Shown piece after piece: positions 35,273 to 43,759 of a DNA stretch of 64,000 bases. The stretch's first letter is position 1. Every line of letters starts with the position of its first letter. The DNA lies in assembly GCA_022827625.1 (NCBI GenBank), contig JAJEIE010000033.1, positions 310,001 through 374,000 of the forward strand, in the 5' to 3' direction. The position numbers and the translations under genes are program-made. The stretch comes from Candidatus Poribacteria bacterium. Lineage in GTDB: Bacteria > Poribacteria > WGA-4E > WGA-3G. The notes under the pieces are model-generated. The model worked only from the letters and a program-made list of their open reading frames with translations, did not search any database and had not been told where the DNA came from.

Positions 35273-37677
35273 AGATTTCTTCCCTCGGTAACAACGAGTT
35301 TCTGGTTGACCGACAGATTTCGATGCGTGTCCACTTGGCCGGAGGGCCAGACGATTTCAAGGGTATCCACTTTTGTGTGCTTTCCGAGACCAATCTCAAG
35401 AGATAGACTATTGGTTGAACCGAACCCGCACCCACCGCTGACCTCTCTGTAAATTGTCCTATCACCAACGCTTAGCGTAACTTTAGCCCCAATACCGTCC
35501 CGATTACTTTTCACACCGACCAATTTCAAGGTGAGATAGTTGTTTCCAGTCCCAGTATTCTGGTAGAAGAGATTATGCCACTGGTCCCCGATAAAGGCAC
35601 CCCCAACCGGGACGTAGATATCAACATCACCATCAGCGTCGGCATCACCGAAGGTCACACCGTGCCCTTTTCCGATGTTGCCTAAACCTAAAGCGACGGT
35701 TGCGTCTGTAAAGGTACCATCCCCGTTATTTTGGAAGAGTGCATCTCGTTCCAGTCTTCCCATCTGCGGCGCACCCGTAGCGAGATAGATATCAACGTAA
35801 CCGTCGCTATTGATGTCCCCGAAATTTGCGCCCATTGCGCCATAGGCGTTGTACAGACCGGACTCCTTTGTGACATCTGTAAAGGTACCATCGCCATTGT
35901 TGCGATACAACACCTGTCGATCGCTATCGTGTGTAGCACTCCCTGTAATTTGCCCTGCGATGAAGGCTTGAAACGAACCTGAATTGGAGATGAAAAGGTC
36001 GAGATCGGCATCGTTGTCCACGTCCAAAAAGAAGGTAACAAAGGCATCCGTAACAGAGAGATTCATACCAGCCGCCGCCGTTACATCCGTGAACGTGCCG
36101 TCTCCGTTGTTACGATAGAGAACGTTAGACTGTCCATAATTGACAACGTGTAAATCAATGTATCCATCTTTATCGTAGTCTCCCCAAGCGGTTCCCAGAG
36201 AATTGCCAGTGTTCGCCACACCCGCCGTCTCAGCGGTATTCGTGAAAGTGCCATCACCGTTGTTACGATACAAGACATTCGCAGCACCGTCCCCGATAAC
36301 CCCATTCGCAATATAGAGATCGATATATCCATCGTTGTCATAATCCGCCCAGGCGGCACAGAAACTGCTTTGTGGGTCGGCGACACCGGCGGTATGCGTT
36401 ACATTCGTAAACGTTCCGTCTCCGTTGTTACGATAAAGCGTGTTTTCCGCTGCGCCTGACCAACCGCCACGCGTGATGTAGAGATCCGGGTAGCCGTCGT
36501 TATCGTAATCGGCAAAGAGCGAGCCCCAGCCGCCTCTCGGATCGGCAACCCCGGCTTGCTCTGCTACGTCTGTGAACGTGCCATCCCCGTTATTGCGATA
36601 AAGGACGTGGGGTTGATACGTCCCGACGGCAACGATATCCAAATCTCCGTCATTGTCATAGTCCCCCCAAGCACTGCCGCGTCCACCATCCACTTTGTTC
36701 ATCTTTAAATTAGGGGCAATATTGGTGAATTGGCTGTCGGCTATCGGCTGTCGGCTATCAGTTAAGAGTCGGGAATCGGAGTTCCCTCCTACAATTTTGA
36801 ATTCCGCTGGTAAGTCTTCAGGGTAGCCGCCGAGTTGACTATAGGCTGTCCATAAATTCCATAGGGTTTCGGGATCGCGGGGTTTGAGGCGGAGGGACTC
36901 TTTGAAATTTGCAACGGCTTTTTCAGGGTTACTGTGGCGGAGGTGATAGACACCGAGATAGTAATAGGCACCGGAATGGCGGCGGTAATTTTGGATGATG
37001 TTCTCAAATCTTTCGGCTGCCTTGTCCGCCTCACCGAGCCGAAATTCGGCTAAACCGAGTTGTAGCATCGCCTCAAGGTTATTGGGTTCGAGTTCCAACA
37101 CCTTTTCAAACTGCCGCTTAGACGCGGAGAGGTCGGGGACGAGCATTTGCTGTGGCGCGCCTAAGAAATAGCCTAACCTAATGCGTGCATTCGTATCGTC
37201 AGGGTTCACCTCGAGCGCGTTTGTAAGTGCAGCAGTAGAATCAGAAAAGCGTTGCTGATAACTAAAAACTTGCGCTAACGTTAGGTAAGCCCTTGAAAGC
37301 ATATCCTTCGTTTCGGGTACCTGTTTAAGCGAGCCTATCAATGTCTGTAAGGTCTCTTCGGCGCGTGTGAACGCCTGCTGTCTGATATAGGTCCGCGCCA
37401 ACTGCATACGTGCATCGTGGGCATTGGGATCTATTTGCAAGCACGCCTGAAATGCTTTTTCGGCTTCAGCGAAGTTATTTACGTCGAGCGCGTCAATCCC
37501 TTTCTGATATTGTGCTGCGAATTGTGGGGAGATTTTAGGCTGCGACGTATCTGTATTATTGCACGCGAGAAAAAAAAGAAAAACAAAAATCGTCAGAACC
37601 GGGATTTTTATGATTTTAAGATTTGCTATGATTACTGGACTTCTAATCATGGCACATCTGATAATCTTATCAATCAT
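35269..37677 (-). CDS. TPR plus FG-GAP/UnbV lipoprotein
   Basis: 802 residues. A lipoprotein signal (LTIFVFLFFLAC, lipobox LAC) is followed by TPR repeats (about 45-290, e.g. FAEAEKAFQACLQIDP and KAVANFKESLRLKPRDP), then FG-GAP repeats of the DYDNDGxxDxY type (about 320-720) and an ASPIC/UnbV end (GVKSNRDGIGAKVTLSVGD). Residues of about 294-316 (NSDSRLLTDSRQPIADSQ) are encoded by a copy of an intergenic repeat at 36731-36795, exactly between the two domain sets. The first 28 or so residues are also repeat-derived and shared with the gene at 37689-39191. Confidence 0.85.
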   Translation of the reverse strand: MIDKIIRCAMIRSPVIIANLKIIKIPVLTIFVFLFFLACNNTDTSQPKISPQFAAQYQKGIDALDVNNFAEAEKAFQACLQIDPNAHDARMQLARTYIRQQAFTRAEETLQTLIGSLKQVPETKDMLSRAYLTLAQVFSYQQRFSDSTAALTNALEVNPDDTNARIRLGYFLGAPQQMLVPDLSASKRQFEKVLELEPNNLEAMLQLGLAEFRLGEADKAAERFENIIQNYRRHSGAYYYLGVYHLRHSNPEKAVANFKESLRLKPRDPETLWNLWTAYSQLGGYPEDLPAEFKIVGGNSDSRLLTDSRQPIADSQFTNIAPNLKMNKVDGGRGSAWGDYDNDGDLDIVAVGTYQPHVLYRNNGDGTFTDVAEQAGVADPRGGWGSLFADYDNDGYPDLYITRGGWSGAAENTLYRNNGDGTFTNVTHTAGVADPQSSFCAAWADYDNDGYIDLYIANGVIGDGAANVLYRNNGDGTFTNTAETAGVANTGNSLGTAWGDYDKDGYIDLHVVNYGQSNVLYRNNGDGTFTDVTAAAGMNLSVTDAFVTFFLDVDNDADLDLFISNSGSFQAFIAGQITGSATHDSDRQVLYRNNGDGTFTDVTKESGLYNAYGAMGANFGDINSDGYVDIYLATGAPQMGRLERDALFQNNGDGTFTDATVALGLGNIGKGHGVTFGDADADGDVDIYVPVGGAFIGDQWHNLFYQNTGTGNNYLTLKLVGVKSNRDGIGAKVTLSVGDRTIYREVSGGCGFGSTNSLSLEIGLGKHTKVDTLEIVWPSGQVDTHRNLSVNQKLVVTEGRNL
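36731..36795. repeat. Intergenic repeat inside a coding sequence
   Basis: TGGCTGTCGGCTATCGGCTG followed by TCGGCTATCAGTTAAGAGTC and the palindrome GGGAATCGGAGTTCCC. The same words fill noncoding gaps at about 14779, 28265, 42915 and 55735. Here they are in frame and add about 22 residues. Confidence 0.85.
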
Positions 37678-37687
37678 AGTTCAGACC
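37594..37687. repeat. 94-bp repeat forming the N-terminal codons, copy 1
   Basis: Shared with 39108-39201, with only about three mismatches near ACTGGACTTC against ACTGACTCTC. It encodes the shared start MIDKIIRCAMIR and NLKIIKIPVL of two lipoproteins and carries an AGGTCT-type RBS-like word upstream of the ATG. Confidence 0.85.
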
Positions 37688-37688
37688 T

Positions 37689-39191
37689 TTATTCGTTAGC
37701 CAATCTCGCCTTCAATTCTGCTTCTTGAACGGGTCGTGCTAAATCCATGAGATAGATCCGCATGTGATCTGAACGGTCGGAACTAAACACAAGTCTTTTT
37801 CCATCTTGCGAAAGGCTGGGTTCAAAATGGGCACCAACATGGTTCGTCAGTTGGGTTTTGTTTGTGCCGTCTGCGTTCATCATCCAGAGCGTGTAATGGT
37901 TATGCGCATTAGAGACATAAATAATCTGTTTACCATCGGGTGTAAAAGTTGGTTGATAATGGCTTGCGTCTTCGTAAGTGAGCTGCTTTACCGCGCCTCC
38001 CTCTGCGTTCACGCTGAAAATCTGATAGATGTCATCTACCATTGAAGTGAAGGCGATCTGCTTTCCATTCGGCGCCCACGTTGGATGTCCATCGTCTACA
38101 CCGTTATGTGTCAGCTGCATCTTATTCGTGCCATCGGTATGAATGATGTAGATTTCTAAAGTATCGTTATTGTCGACGCTCCCAGGCGTGCTCTCGTTTC
38201 CCTGTGTTCTCAACCCCCCTTGATCCCCCCTTATCAGAGGGGTAGAGGGCCTTGGTGCTCTGGATTCAAAAGCGATTTTCTGTCCATCAGGCGAAAAGAC
38301 GGGGGCGCGATGGGCACCCTCTATATCAATTAAGGGACGTTGGTTCCTGCCATCAATATCCATGAGGTAAATTGAGGCACTGCTCGGATCAGAACCGCTT
38401 GCTTGGACAGGTGGGAGCATCATACCGCCGCGGGTACGCTCTGTCACAAACGCGAGCGACTTTCCATCGGGCGAAAACGCTGGCATGTATTCGTCGAGTT
38501 CATCGGTATGTGTGAGTTGACGCAGCGCACGCGTGTTGAGGTCCATGAGAAACAGCTCAGCGTTCTGAAGGCGGTTTGAGGCAAAGGCAAGCCATTTTCC
38601 ATCCGGCGAGATTGCGGGACTATAATCGTCCGTGTACTTCGCCGTGAACGTCATCATGTTTCCTTTTTCAGTGAAGGTCTGCTCGTAATCGTCGCTGCCT
38701 TCCGTGCGGAGGCGTTGGGTGTGGTAGGCATCACCTGTGAGCGCCGCTAACTGAAGGCGGACCTCCTTCTCAAGAGGATTACGCAATAGATGCTGAAACT
38801 GGGAAATGGCGAGGTCACGATTCCCTTCGTGCCAGTGGAGGCGACCGAGTGCAAGTGTGATTTCTGGACGTTGGGGTGCTAATCGTTGCGCGCTTTTGAA
38901 GGCATTGGCTGCTTGGGAGGTATCTTTTAAGTGTTCATACGCCAAACCGAGTTGGTAATAAGCTTCGGCATTGGAGGGATTCTGCTTAAGTGCCGCCTGA
39001 AACTGCTGAATGGCAGCAGTCGTATCACCCACTTCAAGAAACGCTTTGCCGCGTTCAATGGTGGGATCTCCGCCGCACGAGAGCAGGATTAGGAGTACGG
39101 AAGCAGCCAGAACCGGGATTTTTATGATTTTAAGATTTGCTATGATTACTGACTCTCTAATCATGGCACATCTGATAATCTTATCAATCAT
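37689..39191 (-). CDS. TPR plus PD40 (TolB-like) propeller lipoprotein
   Basis: 500 residues. A lipoprotein signal with lipobox LLSC near residue 39 precedes three or four TPRs (AIQQFQAALKQNPSNAEAYY, AANAFKSAQRLAP) and a propeller of PD40/WD40-like blades with SPDGKWLAFAS, SPDGKSLAFVT, SPDGQKIAFES, APNGKQIAFTS, TPDGKQIIYVS and SQDGKRLVFSS. An insertion of about 35 residues (STPLIRGDQGGLRTQGNEST) after the third blade is encoded by repeat DNA at 38165-38262. It ends 11 bases before the next gene; the two share their N-terminal repeat. Confidence 0.85.
   Translation of the reverse strand: MIDKIIRCAMIRESVIIANLKIIKIPVLAASVLLILLSCGGDPTIERGKAFLEVGDTTAAIQQFQAALKQNPSNAEAYYQLGLAYEHLKDTSQAANAFKSAQRLAPQRPEITLALGRLHWHEGNRDLAISQFQHLLRNPLEKEVRLQLAALTGDAYHTQRLRTEGSDDYEQTFTEKGNMMTFTAKYTDDYSPAISPDGKWLAFASNRLQNAELFLMDLNTRALRQLTHTDELDEYMPAFSPDGKSLAFVTERTRGGMMLPPVQASGSDPSSASIYLMDIDGRNQRPLIDIEGAHRAPVFSPDGQKIAFESRAPRPSTPLIRGDQGGLRTQGNESTPGSVDNNDTLEIYIIHTDGTNKMQLTHNGVDDGHPTWAPNGKQIAFTSMVDDIYQIFSVNAEGGAVKQLTYEDASHYQPTFTPDGKQIIYVSNAHNHYTLWMMNADGTNKTQLTNHVGAHFEPSLSQDGKRLVFSSDRSDHMRIYLMDLARPVQEAELKARLANE
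38165..38262. repeat. C/G-tract repeat inside the PD40 gene
   Basis: Contains CAACCCCCCTTGATCCCCCC and TTATCAGAGGGGTAGAGGGC, a variant of the core of the 117-bp element at 10827. It is in frame and adds residues at about 310-343. Confidence 0.75.
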
Positions 39192-39201
39192 AGTTCAGAC
39201 C
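39108..39201. repeat. 94-bp repeat forming the N-terminal codons, copy 2
   Basis: See 37594-37687. This copy gives MIDKIIRCAMIRESVIIANL at the start of the PD40 lipoprotein. Confidence 0.85.
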
Positions 39202-39214
39202 TCTTTGCCGATGG

Positions 39215-40891
39215 CTATTCCTGTGTTATACGGAGCCTTTGGTTTGTCGGCACATTATGAAGTGTGTGTGTGTCGCCGTTCGACCAGATGACCTGCACAC
39301 TTTCAACCTGTGTGGCACTTCCCACGCCAAACTCGGCGATAAAGCTATTAGAGGACATGTAACTATCGCCTGCGTAAATCTCGCGTATCTGTGTCCGATT
39401 TGCCGTTTTCACTTGAATCTTCGCACCGACAGCGTTTCGGTTGGCGTTCGTGCCAATTAATTGCACATGCAGCCAATTGTTACGGTTTCCACCATCATTG
39501 CGCAACAGAGTCGGCCGTGCATAGTTATTGACGATGAAAATATCAACATCACCATCATTGTCGTAGTCGCCAAATGTCGCACCGCGCCCGACTCGAATCG
39601 GAAGCACAGCGATCCCAGTGATCCCACTCACATCGGTGAAGGTGCCGTCCCCCTCATTGCGGAACAGGACATCGCGTTGAGCGATAAGCACTTGCGGACG
39701 CTTGAGTTCTTGGAAGGTGCTACCGTTCGTCACGAAGATATCTAAATCGCCATCGTTGTCGTAATCAAAGAGCGCGGTTCCCCATCCAATCTCCTTGATG
39801 CTCGCTTCGGCAAGCATAGCCGTATAAGATTCATCGACGAACCTGATATGTTCGGCAGCCTCTTCCTCTTTCAAGAGATTTCTGTAGAGGGCGTTTTCTT
39901 CGTCAACCCAATGGCTGATAAAAAGATCTACATCCCCATCGCTGTCGTAATCCCCGGCAGCAAGTCCCATGGAACCCCGAAAGTCAGCTGCCCACGACTC
40001 GGCACTCACATCCGTAAAGACCCCGCTCCCATCATTCCGATAGGTATAGTTGACAGAGGTATCATTTGCGACGTACAAATCAAGATCGTTGTCGGCGTCA
40101 AAATCGCTGAAGATGGCTTGCATACTTCTGCCTCCCGGTGCAGCGACACCCGCTTCAGCCGTTACATCCGTAAACGTGCCGTCCCCGTTGTTGCGATAAA
40201 AGACATTATCCTGTGGCTCAAAGACATGGGGATTGAGGGCACTCGGTACGGGTTTGCCAGATTGTAAGGATTCCTCCTTCATCTGCTCCAACGCTTCTAA
40301 GTCGTAGGTGACGTAGTTGCAAACATAGAGATCCAAATCGTTGTCGCCATCTACATCAGCGAAGGCAGCCCCTGTGCTCCACAATTCACAACCGACCCCA
40401 GCGGTTCCCGTCACATCACGGAAAGTGCCATCGCCGTTATTGCGGTAAAGCACATTCGCCCCATAATTGGTGACGTACAGATCAATATTGCCGTCGCCAT
40501 CATAATCCGCGAAAACGCATCCCATCCCGTAGCCTTGATGTCCAACGCCTGCGGTCTTAGTAATATCTGTAAACGTGCCGTCCCCATTGTTCCGATAGAG
40601 AACATTGGCAGTCGGCGAACCCACAGGATTCCCGTTTTGTTTAAAAGCTCCAGGAAGATTCACAATATAGAGGTCAATGTTCCCATCGTTATCTATATCG
40701 GCGAACCCGGCACCGGATCCCATGTCTTCAGGGAGCAGACTGGAGCGAGCGCCACTTGAATGCTGAAAACGGATACCCGCTGCATCGGTGACATCAACAT
40801 AGGTAACCGCTGCTACAGGCACAGCTATTAGCAGAATGAACAGCGAACAGCAAACAGCGAATAGCAGACAGCGAACAGGGGTACATTTCAT
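39215..40891 (-). CDS. UnbV/ASPIC FG-GAP repeat protein
   Basis: 558 residues, paralogous to 17396-19147. A signal peptide (LLFAVCCSLFILLIAVPVAA) is encoded by CTGTTTGCTGTTCGCTGTTC-like repeat DNA. It is followed by FG-GAP calcium-binding blades (DIDNDGNIDLYIVN, DYDGDGNIDLYVTN, DVDGDNDLDLYVCN, DFDADNDLDLYVAN, DYDSDGDVDLFISH, DYDNDGDLDIFVTN, DYDNDGDVDIFIVN) and an ASPIC/UnbV end (LIGTNANRNAVGAKIQV, SYMSSNSFIAEFGVG). Its stop is 23 bases before the PD40 gene. Likely a secreted or surface protein. Confidence 0.87.
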   Translation of the reverse strand: MKCTPVRCLLFAVCCSLFILLIAVPVAAVTYVDVTDAAGIRFQHSSGARSSLLPEDMGSGAGFADIDNDGNIDLYIVNLPGAFKQNGNPVGSPTANVLYRNNGDGTFTDITKTAGVGHQGYGMGCVFADYDGDGNIDLYVTNYGANVLYRNNGDGTFRDVTGTAGVGCELWSTGAAFADVDGDNDLDLYVCNYVTYDLEALEQMKEESLQSGKPVPSALNPHVFEPQDNVFYRNNGDGTFTDVTAEAGVAAPGGRSMQAIFSDFDADNDLDLYVANDTSVNYTYRNDGSGVFTDVSAESWAADFRGSMGLAAGDYDSDGDVDLFISHWVDEENALYRNLLKEEEAAEHIRFVDESYTAMLAEASIKEIGWGTALFDYDNDGDLDIFVTNGSTFQELKRPQVLIAQRDVLFRNEGDGTFTDVSGITGIAVLPIRVGRGATFGDYDNDGDVDIFIVNNYARPTLLRNDGGNRNNWLHVQLIGTNANRNAVGAKIQVKTANRTQIREIYAGDSYMSSNSFIAEFGVGSATQVESVQVIWSNGDTHTLHNVPTNQRLRITQE

Positions 40892-40899
40892 AATTTTCC

Positions 40900-42258
40900 T
40901 TACGTTTCAAGAAAATTTGTAAAGATAGCGCGATTGAGAAAGCGTTCGTCGTTGAGGATTTGCTGGAAGAGCGGAATTGTGGTTTTTATGCCCTCAATTT
41001 TGAATTCAGACAATGCGCGGTCTAATCGTGCAATTGCCTCTTCGCGGTCTCTACCACTTGCGATAAGTTTTGCGACAAGTGAATCGTAATGGGGGGGTAC
41101 GGTATAGCCCGTGTAGAGGTATCCATCGACCCGAATACCTATGCCGCCCGGAGGCTCATAGGTAGTGACCAGCCCTGGCGAAGGCATAAACTGATTCGCG
41201 GGATCTTCGGCGTTAATTCGACACTCAATCGCGTGTCCTTGTATCTCAATATCAGATTGGCTGTATCCGAGTTCCTCACCCATTGCGAGTCGGATTTGTT
41301 CTTTAATGAGATCAATGCCCGTAACGCTCTCAGTGATAGTATGCTCCACCTGAATACGCGTGTTCATCTCAAGGAAATAGAAATTGTCATCTTTATCCAC
41401 AACAAATTCGATAGTGCCAGCGTTCGAGTAACCGATGGATCTTGCGGCTTTTGCGGCGGCTTTACAGATGTCAGATCGAAGTTTAGAGGGAATAGAAGCG
41501 GCGGGTGCTTCCTCAAGGAGTTTCTGCTGCTTCCGCTGGATAGAACATTCACGTTCACCCAAGTGAACGACATTGCCGTGCGTGTCCGCTAAGATTTGCA
41601 CTTCAATATGCCGTGCCTCCTCAATCCACTTCTCGATATAGACATCGCCATTACCAAAAGCCGCCTCACCTTCAGCCTTGGCAGTACGAAAGAGGTTCAT
41701 CAAGCTGGGTCGGTTCTCAGCGATCCGGATGCCGCGCCCACCGCCACCTAAGACGGCTTTAATCCCGACAGGATAACCAATCTTCTCAGCGAGTTGCGCT
41801 GCCTCCTCAGCAGTATCGACCGTCCCTTTTTTATCCTTTCTGCGCCTACTACTTTGGCTGCCGGGGATCAACTTCAAGCCAGCCTTCGCTGCTGTTTCCA
41901 ATGCCTTTACCTTGTCCCCCATTGTCCGAATATCCTCAACAGAAGGACCGATGAACCGTATTTCGTGTGCCTCACAAATCTCAGCGAACTGTGCATCCTC
42001 CGCGAGGAAACCGGCTCCCGGATGAATAGCATTGACGTTCGCAAAATCGGCGACAGAAATAATATTGGCATATTTGAGATAACTCTCTGCTGACGGTGGG
42101 GGTCCGATGCAATATGCCTCGTCAGCGTATTTAACATGGAGCGCTTCTTCATCAGCGGTAGAGAAAATAGCGACCGTCTTAATTCCCATGTCTTTACATG
42201 CGCGGATAATACGGACAGCGATTTCACCGCGATTTGCGACTAATATTTTTTTTATCAT
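40900..42258 (-). CDS. accC: Biotin carboxylase subunit of acetyl-CoA carboxylase
   Basis: 452 residues from the ATG at 42256-42258 (MIKKILVANRGEIAVRII). An upstream ATG (42291) would add 11 residues that read through a dispersed repeat, so it is not preferred. ATP-grasp features: GGGGRGIRI glycine loop, KQQKLLEEAPA, TIEFVVDKDDNFYFLEMNTRIQVEH, HAIECRINAEDP and the bicarbonate-site PSPGLVTTYEPPGG. It carboxylates biotin on the AccB carrier. About eight extra basic residues (SSRRRKDKK) sit after LIPGS at the lid domain. accB lies 127 bases upstream. Confidence 0.93.
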   Translation of the reverse strand: MIKKILVANRGEIAVRIIRACKDMGIKTVAIFSTADEEALHVKYADEAYCIGPPPSAESYLKYANIISVADFANVNAIHPGAGFLAEDAQFAEICEAHEIRFIGPSVEDIRTMGDKVKALETAAKAGLKLIPGSQSSRRRKDKKGTVDTAEEAAQLAEKIGYPVGIKAVLGGGGRGIRIAENRPSLMNLFRTAKAEGEAAFGNGDVYIEKWIEEARHIEVQILADTHGNVVHLGERECSIQRKQQKLLEEAPAASIPSKLRSDICKAAAKAARSIGYSNAGTIEFVVDKDDNFYFLEMNTRIQVEHTITESVTGIDLIKEQIRLAMGEELGYSQSDIEIQGHAIECRINAEDPANQFMPSPGLVTTYEPPGGIGIRVDGYLYTGYTVPPHYDSLVAKLIASGRDREEAIARLDRALSEFKIEGIKTTIPLFQQILNDERFLNRAIFTNFLET

Positions 42259-42266
42259 ATTTTTAA

Positions 42267-42310
42267 CAATTAAATCTGGGCACCGTTCCACTACGTTTCA
42301 CGGTGATTTT
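42267..42310. repeat. Repeat directly upstream of the accC start
   Basis: AATTAAATCTGGGCACCGTT, CCACTACGTTTCACGGTG. Nearly the same word (AACTATTAAATCTGGTCACC, CACTTCGTTTCACGGTGG) lies just before the gene start at 48706. Confidence 0.75.
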
Positions 42311-42384
42311 CGTCTAAGTCAACTGGATTTGAGTTATGAAAGGTTTTCACAGATGCAGCAGCTCAAGCTGAATAGCAAAAAAAA

Positions 42385-42903
42385 CTATTGTTGCTTGATT
42401 CGGAAGAGGGGTTGGTTATATTCAACTGCGTCACCGTCTTCAACGAGGATCTCCAAAATCTCACAGCTAAAAGGTGCTTCCACTGGATTATAAGTTTTCA
42501 TAACTTCAAGAACCGCTACAGGTTCACCAAGACTGACGACATCGCCAACCGCAACAAAGGGGGGTTCATCAGGTCCTGGCGCCCGGTAAAAACGCGAAGG
42601 CATCGGCGCATTGATGAAGATATTTTCGACCTGCTCACCCTCTGCAATATCCACATCCTCAACAGGTAGGCTTTGTGGACTTACCGCGATGCTCGTCTCC
42701 ACCGGTTGTAAGGGAAGATTTTCATACTTAGATGGACTCCCGGGGTGTCTGGAAACTTGGACTTCCAGTTCATTTTCACGGATGCGGACTTCTGTAAGGT
42801 CAGTGCGCTCCAGAATCGCTGCCAGCTGTTCAACGAGTTCCAGCACGCCGCTGAAGTCCTGTTCCGTAGGTTGGGATTTGCCCTTAGCTTTATTTTCACG
42901 CAT
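42385..42903 (-). CDS. accB: Biotin carboxyl carrier protein of acetyl-CoA carboxylase
   Basis: 172 residues. An N-terminal helical region (LELVEQLAAILERTDLTEVRI, as in E. coli AccB) is followed by a proline-rich linker and a biotinyl domain. The biotin lysine is in LEVMKTYNPVEAP; most AccB proteins have EAMKMMN, so the site is atypical but the Met-Lys pair is intact. SRFYRAPGPDEPPFVAVGD gives the thumb region of AccB. Together with accC it supplies malonyl-CoA for fatty acid synthesis. Confidence 0.9.
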   Translation of the reverse strand: MRENKAKGKSQPTEQDFSGVLELVEQLAAILERTDLTEVRIRENELEVQVSRHPGSPSKYENLPLQPVETSIAVSPQSLPVEDVDIAEGEQVENIFINAPMPSRFYRAPGPDEPPFVAVGDVVSLGEPVAVLEVMKTYNPVEAPFSCEILEILVEDGDAVEYNQPLFRIKQQ

Positions 42904-43052
42904 TTGTTTATTGGCTATCAGCAGTCAGCAGTCGGCAGTCGGTTAAGAGGCAATCTGTAACAATTTTCGAGTCTTGGAATACACCAAGCCAGTAAAGCTT
43001 GCTACAAACTGTACTCGGTCTCCGAAAGCCGAAAGCCGAAAGCCAACGGCTC
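42904..43052. repeat. Short-repeat region
   Basis: Contains CAGCAGTCAGCAGTCGGCAG, TTAAGAGGCAATCTGTAACA and CCGAAAGCCGAAAGCCGAAA. No gene. Confidence 0.8.
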
Positions 43053-43610
43053 CTATATCCTTTCTACATATTTTCCGGTACGCGTGTCAACTTTGATGCG
43101 CGTTTCGTTTTGAACAAATAGTGGGACGTTAACAACTGCGCCCGTCTCAAGCGTAGCACGTTTTGAACCACCGCTCACTGTATCACCTCGTAACCCTGGG
43201 TCCGTCTCAACGATTTGGAGTTCAACGAAGTTAGGGAGTTCAAGTGCAAGAGGGGTTGAATCCTCCATTTTGATAGTGACCGTCTCGCCTTCCTTTAGGA
43301 ATTTCAAGTTATCACCAACAAATTCGACAAGTAGCGAATGTTGCTCAAAGGTTTCGTTGTCCATAAACCACAAACTATCGCCATCCCTATACATATACTG
43401 CATCCGATGATCCCTGACCTGCACGGTCTCAATGTCTTCATTGGAACGGAATGTCCGATCCAAGACAGCACCATCGCTAACGCGCTTAATTTTTGTGCGA
43501 GCAAAGGCACTGCCCTTCCCCGGTTTGACATGTTGACAATCAACTATAGTGTAAATCGTATCGTTAAGTCGGATAACCAATCCGTTACGTAAATCGTTAA
43601 GTGCCGCCAT
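43053..43610 (-). CDS. efp: Elongation factor P
   Basis: 185 residues from the ATG at 43608-43610, which has GAGG five bases upstream; a GTG two codons earlier overlaps that RBS. The KOW-like domain I has HVKPGKGSAFAR, whose Lys in KPGKG is the residue modified or exposed at the ribosome. Domains II and III follow (SNEDIETVQV, LWFMDNETFEQHSL, TVSGGSKRATLETG, INKVDTRTGKYVERI-type end). It relieves stalling at proline runs. No EpmA/EpmB genes are in view, and the exposed residue is Lys rather than Arg. Confidence 0.94.
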   Translation of the reverse strand: MAALNDLRNGLVIRLNDTIYTIVDCQHVKPGKGSAFARTKIKRVSDGAVLDRTFRSNEDIETVQVRDHRMQYMYRDGDSLWFMDNETFEQHSLLVEFVGDNLKFLKEGETVTIKMEDSTPLALELPNFVELQIVETDPGLRGDTVSGGSKRATLETGAVVNVPLFVQNETRIKVDTRTGKYVERI

Positions 43611-43616
43611 TTTCAC

Positions 43617-43759
43617 CTCGTTTAGCGGTTATTAGTTGTCAGTCGTCGGTTGTCGGTTAAGAGCAGTTTGTAACAATTCACGGCTCCCTGGATACCTCAA
43701 GGGGGTAAATTGTTACAAGAAACCCTCTTAACTTATAACTTATAACTTATAACTAACAA
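43617..43759. repeat. Short-repeat region
   Basis: TTATTAGTTGTCAGTCGTCG, GGTTAAGAGCAGTTTGTAAC, and tandem TTATAACTTATAACTTATAA. No gene. Confidence 0.8.
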
